Shown in pieces: positions 8,695 to 12,796 of a DNA stretch of 17,343 nucleotides. The notes under the pieces are model-generated. The model was not told the origin of the DNA and ran no database searches. It saw nothing but the letters and a program-made list of their open reading frames with translations. The stretch is from Clostridia bacterium (lineage in GTDB: Bacteria; Bacillota; Clostridia; Oscillospirales; Acutalibacteraceae), in contig JAKSQR010000018.1 of assembly GCA_024404065.1 (NCBI GenBank), forward strand, positions 1 to 17,343, written 5' to 3'. The stretch's first letter is position 1, and every line of letters begins with the position of its first letter. The position numbers were made by a program, and so were the translations under genes.

Positions 8695-8722
8695 AGACCC
8701 TCAGGTTTTATCCTGAGGGTCT
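8695..8722. terminator. Bidirectional intrinsic terminator between convergent operons
   Basis: A perfect inverted repeat has arms 8695-8705 (AGACCCTCAGG) and 8712-8722 (CCTGAGGGTCT) around a 6-nt loop TTTTAT. It sits 11 nt after the rsgA stop and 20 nt beyond the stop of the convergent DUF1667 gene. Read on the minus strand the stem is followed by TGTTTTTTAT, a strong U-tract; on the plus strand it is followed by TAACTTATG, a weak one. It is therefore a textbook terminator for the minus-strand redox operon and probably a weaker one for the plus-strand operon. Confidence 0.9.
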
Positions 8723-8741
8723 TAACTTATGTTGTGTTTAA

Positions 8742-9107
8742 TTATTTAGCAGGGCAGTGGTTTGTTGCAACAATGTTTACACCTGTGCCGCAAACATCAG
8801 CTACAAGCACATCACCAAGCTTAACGGGAGCATTTACTCTTGCAGCGTTTACTGCTTCCATGCATTCAAAAATCTTCTCTTTAGGAAGAGGACCTGCTGA
8901 CTTGCAGGGAACAACGCCGTGAATGCCGCCTTCAACTCTTACTGTAGTAGCAAGGCTTCTCTGAGGATGAGTAACTTCATCCTTAGCATACTGCTCACCA
9001 CGCTTACAGGTGTTGCCAGTAACGCTTATAACTTCGTTATTATCGTTTAATTCAACGGTAATAGGACAGCCCATGGGGCATGTAACACAAGTAATATTCT
9101 TAGTCAT
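8742..9107 (-). CDS. DUF1667 family cysteine-rich protein, probable Fe-S subunit of the redox operon
   Basis: This 121-residue protein matches the DUF1667 family, found beside GlpA-like dehydrogenase genes. It has eight cysteines; four near the N-terminus are spaced C-x2-C-x3-C-x19-C (Cys7, Cys10, Cys14, Cys34), then GNTCKRG and HPQR, a layout like the [4Fe-4S] head of molybdopterin oxidoreductases. Others are Cys68, Cys82, Cys106 and Cys118. No signal peptide or membrane segment is seen, so it is likely cytoplasmic. Start ATG at 9107 is 9 nt after a GGAGG site that lies inside the end of the preceding gene; the gap to that gene's stop is 4 nt. It is the last gene before the terminator. Iron-sulfur binding is inferred from cysteine spacing; the function is unproven. 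Confidence 0.85.
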   Translation of the reverse strand: MTKNITCVTCPMGCPITVELNDNNEVISVTGNTCKRGEQYAKDEVTHPQRSLATTVRVEGGIHGVVPCKSAGPLPKEKIFECMEAVNAARVNAPVKLGDVLVADVCGTGVNIVATNHCPAK

Positions 9108-9111
9108 TTTT

Positions 9112-10368
9112 TCATACCTCCACAGAAATTTCGATTACGCCGTCTTTAGCGAATTTCTTAAGCATATCGTTTTTGATAACAACATTTTCCATTTCGCCGG
9201 GAGCAAGACGGGGTCTCTTACGGCTGATAAGCTCTTCGCCGTTATATTTAACCTTAACTGTTGCATTCTTAAATGTTGAGCCAACTCTGAAGAAGAGTTT
9301 AACATCGCCTTCGTTATTAAGGTTAACCTTCTGAGGAACGATATAGCGAACAGCGCCAACGCCCTTAGTGGTAATATATTCTTTCTCAGCACATTCGCCC
9401 TTAACATACTTTGCAGCACCTTCACCAGCAATCTGGCTTTCCTGGGTTACAAAGTCAACAAGGTCGTGTACATGAAGTACGTTACCGCAAGCAAATACAC
9501 CCTTGTGGTCTGTTTCTCTGTATTCATCAACAACAGCGCCATTAGTAACTCTGTCAAGTGAAATGCCAACATTCTTTGTAAGCTCATTTTCGGGGATAAG
9601 ACCAACTGAAAGAAGAAGTGTATCACATTCAATTGTTCTCTCTGTGCCGGGGATAGGCTTACGTGTAGCATCGTCAACCTTTGCGATTGTAACGCCTGTA
9701 ACTCTGTCCTTACCCTGAATATCAACAACTGTAGTTGAAAGGTAAAGGGGAATGTTAAAGTCATCAAGGCACTGTACAATATTTCTTGTAAGACCGCTTG
9801 AGTAGGGCATAAGCTCGCAAACGCATTCAACCTTTGCACCTTCAAGTGTCATACGTCTTGCCATAATAAGACCGATATCACCTGAGCCAAGTATTACAAC
9901 CTTTTTACCAGGCATATAACCGTCAATGTTTACATATTTCTGAGCTGTACCAGCGCTCATAACACCGCTTGCTCTTGTACCTGCAATGTTAAGTGCACCT
10001 CTTGGTCTTTCACGGCAGCCCATAGCAAGTATTACTGCCTTTGCCTGAATTTCAAGCAGACCATCAGCCTTATTTACTGCATATACTTTATTATCCTGTG
10101 ATACCTCAAGTACCATTGTGTCGGTTTTATACTCAATTTTTTCAGCATAAACCTGCTCAATGAATCTGTCAGCGTATTCAGGGCCTGAAAGCTCTTCACC
10201 AAAGTACTGAAGACCGAAGCCTGTGTGAATGCACTGCTCAAGAATACCGCCAAGTGTTTCTGCTCTTTCAAGAATGAGGATACTGTCAACACCGCATTCT
10301 TTTGCTTTAAGGGCAGCTGCCATACCAGCAGGACCGCCGCCTACTACAACTATATCATAATTAAGCAT
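9112..10368 (-). CDS. NAD(P)/FAD-dependent oxidoreductase, middle subunit of GlpA-like operon
   Basis: This 418-residue flavoprotein has an FAD-binding dinucleotide fold at the N-terminus (GGGPAGM, 10-16), a second dinucleotide fold for NAD(P) or a second nucleotide (GSGDIG, 161-166), a conserved EQCIHTGFG segment with Cys46, GCRERPRGA with Cys118, and ACGN plus DLVDFV in the FAD-closing region. The last 75 or so residues look like a small beta domain. It resembles the pyridine-nucleotide-disulfide oxidoreductase group that includes HcnB and opine oxidase subunits. The frame is open further upstream to 10440, but I start at 10368 because AAGGAGG (10377-10383) lies 8 nt before it and the fold begins at once; the longer start would overlap the previous gene by 56 nt. 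It probably takes electrons from the upstream dehydrogenase and passes them to NAD(P)+ or the Fe-S protein. Confidence 0.88.
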   Translation of the reverse strand: MLNYDIVVVGGGPAGMAAALKAKECGVDSILILERAETLGGILEQCIHTGFGLQYFGEELSGPEYADRFIEQVYAEKIEYKTDTMVLEVSQDNKVYAVNKADGLLEIQAKAVILAMGCRERPRGALNIAGTRASGVMSAGTAQKYVNIDGYMPGKKVVILGSGDIGLIMARRMTLEGAKVECVCELMPYSSGLTRNIVQCLDDFNIPLYLSTTVVDIQGKDRVTGVTIAKVDDATRKPIPGTERTIECDTLLLSVGLIPENELTKNVGISLDRVTNGAVVDEYRETDHKGVFACGNVLHVHDLVDFVTQESQIAGEGAAKYVKGECAEKEYITTKGVGAVRYIVPQKVNLNNEGDVKLFFRVGSTFKNATVKVKYNGEELISRKRPRLAPGEMENVVIKNDMLKKFAKDGVIEISVEV

Positions 10369-10376
10369 TGATTTTT

Positions 10377-10383
10377 CCTCCTT
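10377..10383 (-). promoter_or_regulatory. Ribosome binding site fixing the start of the NAD(P)/FAD oxidoreductase
   Basis: Read on the minus strand this is AAGGAGG, a full match to the anti-Shine-Dalgarno sequence, 8 nt from the ATG at 10368. It lies in the 16-nt gap after the upstream gene's stop (10385-10387) and rules out the longer in-frame start at 10440. Confidence 0.85.
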
Positions 10384-10384
10384 C

Positions 10385-11815
10385 TTATTTTGTTCTCTCG
10401 TAGAGTATCTTTGAATTACCACCAAATTTGGTGATTTCATTTATTTCAACACCAAGCTCCTGAGCAAGAAGCTCAACTACCTTTGAGCCACAGAAGCCGC
10501 CCTGACAGCGACCCATACCTGCACGGGTTCTTCTCTTAACACCGTCAACATCTCTTGCACCTGCAGGAGCCTTGATAGCGTCAATAATTTCGCCCTCAGT
10601 AATTGTTTCGCAGCGGCAGATGATTCTGCCGTAAGCGGGATTCTTTTCAATAAGAGCTTTTCTCTCTTCGTTGCTCATGTGTCTGAAGCGAACGGGCTCT
10701 TCTCTTGTGGGGTTAAAGTCAGCCTTTTCTTCTGCCTTAATCTCAGCCATTACAATATCCTTAACGTAAAGAGCAATAGCAGGAGCAGATGAAAGACCAG
10801 GGCTTTCAATACCAGCAACATTTATAAACTGAGCGTTCTTTTCGCTCTTTTCAATAATGAAATCGTCCTTGTCACAGTGTGCTCTTAAACCTGCGAAGGA
10901 AGTGATAACCTCTCTTGTAGTAAGAACAGGTACTGACTTCTTAGCAATTTCAAGAATTTCAGCAAGTGTATCAGCTGTAGTTGTAACATCTTCTTTATCT
11001 TCAATATCAAGAGCTGAAGGACCAAGAAGAAGGTTACCGTCAACTGTAGGTGTAACAAGAATGCCCTTACCCATCTTTGAGGGGCACTGGAATATTGTAT
11101 GCTTTGCAAGTGAGCCAATTGACTTATCGCAGAGCATATATTCACCCTTACGTGGAGTGGTGTGAATGGAATTATCACCGATGAGGGCAGCAATTTCATC
11201 ACAGTAAACGCCTGCAGCGTTGATTATATATTTTGCCTTAATGGTATCTGTACCATTTGATATGGTAAATACCTCGCCATCAAAATCAATAGCCTTTACT
11301 TCAAAGTTACGGATAAATTCAGTGCCGTTTATTACAGCATTTTCAGCAGCGGCAATAGTAAGCTCGTAGGGGCAAACAATACCTGCGGAGGGTGCCCAGA
11401 GTGCGCCTTTTGCTTCATCACTGATTGAGGGCTCTTCTGCTTTAAGCTTTGCCTTGTCGTAAATTTCAAGGCCGGGAACATTATTTGCGTTACCTCTGTC
11501 AAGAAGCTCCTTAACGGTATCCATCTCTTCGTCAGAGAAAGCTACTACAAGAGAGCCAACAGGCTTAAAGGGAACGTGAAGTGTTTCACAAAGTGAGGGC
11601 ATAAGAGCGGTGCCTTCAACATTAAGCTTTGCCTTAAGTGTACCGGGCTTTGCATCAAAACCGGCGTGAACGATAGCTGAGTTTGCCTTTGAGGTACCCA
11701 TAGCCATATCGTTGCACTTTTCAACAAGGGCAACCTTGATGTTGTAACGGCTGAGTTCACGGGCTGTAAGTGAGCCGATAACGCCTGCACCTACAACTGC
11801 TACATCATAGATCAT
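10385..11815 (-). CDS. GlpA/LhgO-like FAD-dependent dehydrogenase with BFD-type [2Fe-2S] domain
   Basis: The 476-residue protein has an N-terminal DAO-type FAD domain opening with VVGAGVIGS (GxGxxG about 9-14), a central substrate-binding domain, and a C-terminal BFD-like [2Fe-2S] domain with ligands Cys400, Cys402, Cys437 and Cys442 (CRC, then C-x4-C in RCQGGFC). This is the architecture of anaerobic glycerol-3-phosphate dehydrogenase subunit A, but L-2-hydroxyglutarate oxidase relatives look similar, so the substrate is uncertain. I start at ATG 11815, 8 nt after GGAGG (11824-11828); a TTG at 11830 is in frame but overlaps that site. It is the first gene of a three-gene operon. There is no glpK, glpF or membrane-anchor glpC nearby, so the acceptor is unknown. 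Confidence 0.88.
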   Translation of the reverse strand: MIYDVAVVGAGVIGSLTARELSRYNIKVALVEKCNDMAMGTSKANSAIVHAGFDAKPGTLKAKLNVEGTALMPSLCETLHVPFKPVGSLVVAFSDEEMDTVKELLDRGNANNVPGLEIYDKAKLKAEEPSISDEAKGALWAPSAGIVCPYELTIAAAENAVINGTEFIRNFEVKAIDFDGEVFTISNGTDTIKAKYIINAAGVYCDEIAALIGDNSIHTTPRKGEYMLCDKSIGSLAKHTIFQCPSKMGKGILVTPTVDGNLLLGPSALDIEDKEDVTTTADTLAEILEIAKKSVPVLTTREVITSFAGLRAHCDKDDFIIEKSEKNAQFINVAGIESPGLSSAPAIALYVKDIVMAEIKAEEKADFNPTREEPVRFRHMSNEERKALIEKNPAYGRIICRCETITEGEIIDAIKAPAGARDVDGVKRRTRAGMGRCQGGFCGSKVVELLAQELGVEINEITKFGGNSKILYERTK

Positions 11816-11823
11816 AACATAGA

Positions 11824-11828
11824 CCTCC
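11824..11828 (-). promoter_or_regulatory. Ribosome binding site of the GlpA-like gene
   Basis: On the minus strand this reads GGAGG, 8 nt before the ATG at 11815. It also overlaps the in-frame TTG at 11830, which excludes that codon as the start. A nearer ATG at 11820 is out of frame. Confidence 0.8.
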
Positions 11829-11851
11829 AATTTATATTAAAGTACTGAATA

Positions 11852-11880
11852 ATTATATCACTCTGATTTTTGCTTTACAA
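11852..11880 (-). promoter_or_regulatory. Sigma-A-type promoter of the redox operon
   Basis: Read on the minus strand: -35 TTGTAA (11875-11880, 4 of 6 consensus), 17-nt spacer, then a perfect TATAAT (11852-11857) with an extended -10 TGA immediately before it (TGATATAAT). Transcription would start near 11845, giving a leader of about 30 nt to the ATG at 11815. The sequence just upstream of the -35 is almost pure A/T, as in an UP element. This position means the operon is expressed independently of the sirtuin gene behind it. Confidence 0.8.
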
Positions 11881-11883
11881 TAT

Positions 11884-11895
11884 TAAATATATTTA
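11884..11895. repeat. 12-bp palindrome upstream of the redox operon promoter
   Basis: TAAATATATTTA is a perfect self-complementary 12-mer lying 4 nt upstream of the -35 hexamer. A second palindrome, AAAAATTTTT, is at 11902-11911. They could be an activator site, an UP element, or simply chance in an A/T-rich gap. No GC-rich hairpin ending the sirtuin transcript is seen here. Confidence 0.35.
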
Positions 11896-11919
11896 TTTTA
11901 GAAAAATTTTTACAGTTTT

Positions 11920-12645
11920 CTATATTTCAATCTGACTGAATACGTTGCCCAGTGAATCATTTATTACAAGGCCAAACATAGAGTCCATTTCGGTTGAATC
12001 TCTGTTTATCAGCACAAGGTTTTTGCCCCTGAAGTATCTTATAAATCCTGCAGCAGGGTATACCCTGAGGGATGTGCCAGCTACTATCAGCATATCTGCA
12101 TTTTCTATGGCTTTTACAGCACCATCAATGCAGTCGCCATCAAGGCTTTCCTCATATAGCACAACATCCGGTTTTACTACACCGCCACACTCACATTTTG
12201 GTATTCCTTCACTTTTTACAATGTGATTTATATCGTAAAATCTGCCACATTTCATGCAGTAATTTCTCAGCACTGAGCCGTGTAATTCATACACATTTTT
12301 GCTGCCTGCCTCAGTATGCAGTCCATCTATATTTTGTGTTACTACCGCACTCAGCTTATTTGCTTTTTCAAGCTCTGCAAGCTTTATATGAGTGATATTA
12401 GGCTTTGCATCAGGGTAATAGAAATACTGCTTGTAAAACTCATAAAATTCTTTCTTATGTGCATCAAAAAAGCTTCTGCTTATAATCTCCTCAGGTGGGT
12501 ATTTATAGTCCATCATATATATGCCATCAGCAGAGCGAAAATCAGGTATGCCACTTTCCGTAGATACTCCTGCACCGCCAAAAAATACAATGCGGTTGCT
12601 CTCTTTTATCATATCATTAAGCACCCTAATTTTGCTGTTTTCCAT
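11920..12645 (-). CDS. cobB: NAD-dependent protein deacylase (sirtuin, CobB/SIR2)
   Basis: The enzyme removes acetyl or other acyl groups from lysines using NAD+, yielding nicotinamide and O-acyl-ADP-ribose. The 241-residue protein has the sirtuin motifs in order: FFGGAGVSTESGIPDFRS (21-38, NAD loop), TQNIDGLH (103-110), catalytic His122 in ELHGS, a structural zinc site with Cys130, Cys133, Cys151 and Cys153, VVKPDVVLYEE (156-166), and GTSLRVYPAA (190-199). The second zinc pair is spaced C-x-C (CECGG) rather than C-x2-C; I recall this as common in clostridial sirtuins. Start ATG 12645 follows AGGTG by a few nt. It is a single gene with its own promoter, divergent from ftsK. Its link to the neighbouring redox operon is only positional. 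Confidence 0.95.
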   Translation of the reverse strand: MENSKIRVLNDMIKESNRIVFFGGAGVSTESGIPDFRSADGIYMMDYKYPPEEIISRSFFDAHKKEFYEFYKQYFYYPDAKPNITHIKLAELEKANKLSAVVTQNIDGLHTEAGSKNVYELHGSVLRNYCMKCGRFYDINHIVKSEGIPKCECGGVVKPDVVLYEESLDGDCIDGAVKAIENADMLIVAGTSLRVYPAAGFIRYFRGKNLVLINRDSTEMDSMFGLVINDSLGNVFSQIEI

Positions 12646-12662
12646 AGTATCACCTCATCTGA

Positions 12663-12691
12663 ATAATACCACATTTTATTGTGCTTTTCAA
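12663..12691 (-). promoter_or_regulatory. Promoter of the sirtuin gene
   Basis: On the minus strand: -35 TTGAAA (12686-12691, 5 of 6), 17-nt spacer, -10 TATTAT (12663-12668, 5 of 6) preceded by TGG, an extended -10. The predicted start of transcription is near 12656, so the leader before ATG 12645 would be only about 11 nt, with the ribosome binding site at its very 5' end. Confidence 0.8.
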
Positions 12692-12724
12692 ATAAAAGAG
12701 TCACAAAATACTGTATAATTTATG

Positions 12725-12753
12725 TTGCATAATTATTATATAGGTGTTATAAT
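12725..12753 (+). promoter_or_regulatory. ftsK: Promoter of ftsK
   Basis: Weak -35 TTGCAT (12725-12730, 3 of 6), 17-nt spacer, perfect -10 TATAAT (12748-12753) preceded by TGT, an extended -10. Transcription would start near 12760, giving a leader of about 37 nt to the GTG at 12797. This also argues against translation beginning at the in-frame ATG 12722, which lies upstream of the predicted transcript. Another TATAAT at 12714-12719 has no acceptable -35 at the right distance but could be a second start. Confidence 0.65.
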
Positions 12754-12755
12754 AA
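12733..12755. repeat. Inverted repeat overlapping the ftsK -10 element
   Basis: Arms TTATTATA (12733-12740) and TATAATAA (12748-12755) are perfect 8-bp complements around a 7-nt centre TAGGTGT. The right arm contains the whole -10 hexamer, so a repressor bound here would block the promoter. The arms are pure A/T, so chance is a real alternative. Confidence 0.4.
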
Positions 12756-12781
12756 CAATATATATGCACTTTTTCTATGCG

Positions 12782-12787
12782 AAAGGA
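12782..12787 (+). promoter_or_regulatory. ftsK: Ribosome binding site deciding the ftsK start
   Basis: AAAGGA lies 9 nt before GTG 12797 and directly abuts ATG 12788, leaving no spacing for the latter. This makes GTG the better start. Confidence 0.65.
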
Positions 12788-12796
12788 ATGACCTTA

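Noticed and set aside
10369..10440. Longer start for the NAD(P)/FAD oxidoreductase at 10440
   Set aside because: It would overlap the upstream gene by 56 nt and ignores the full AAGGAGG site placed 8 nt before ATG 10368, where the FAD fold begins.
11816..11830. TTG start at 11830 for the GlpA-like gene
   Set aside because: The codon overlaps the GGAGG ribosome binding site that serves ATG 11815.
12316..12718. Plus-strand frames opposite the sirtuin gene
   Set aside because: Antisense to a well-conserved sirtuin; no recognisable domain or start site.
12714..12719. TATAAT as the main ftsK -10 box
   Set aside because: No acceptable -35 lies 16-18 nt upstream (AATAAA at the 17-nt position), while the downstream extended -10 at 12748 has correct spacing to TTGCAT.
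12722..12796. Longer FtsK start at ATG 12722 (25 more residues)
   Set aside because: It lies upstream of the predicted transcription start, overlaps the -35 region, has no ribosome site, and adds residues unlike the basic N-terminus usual for FtsK.
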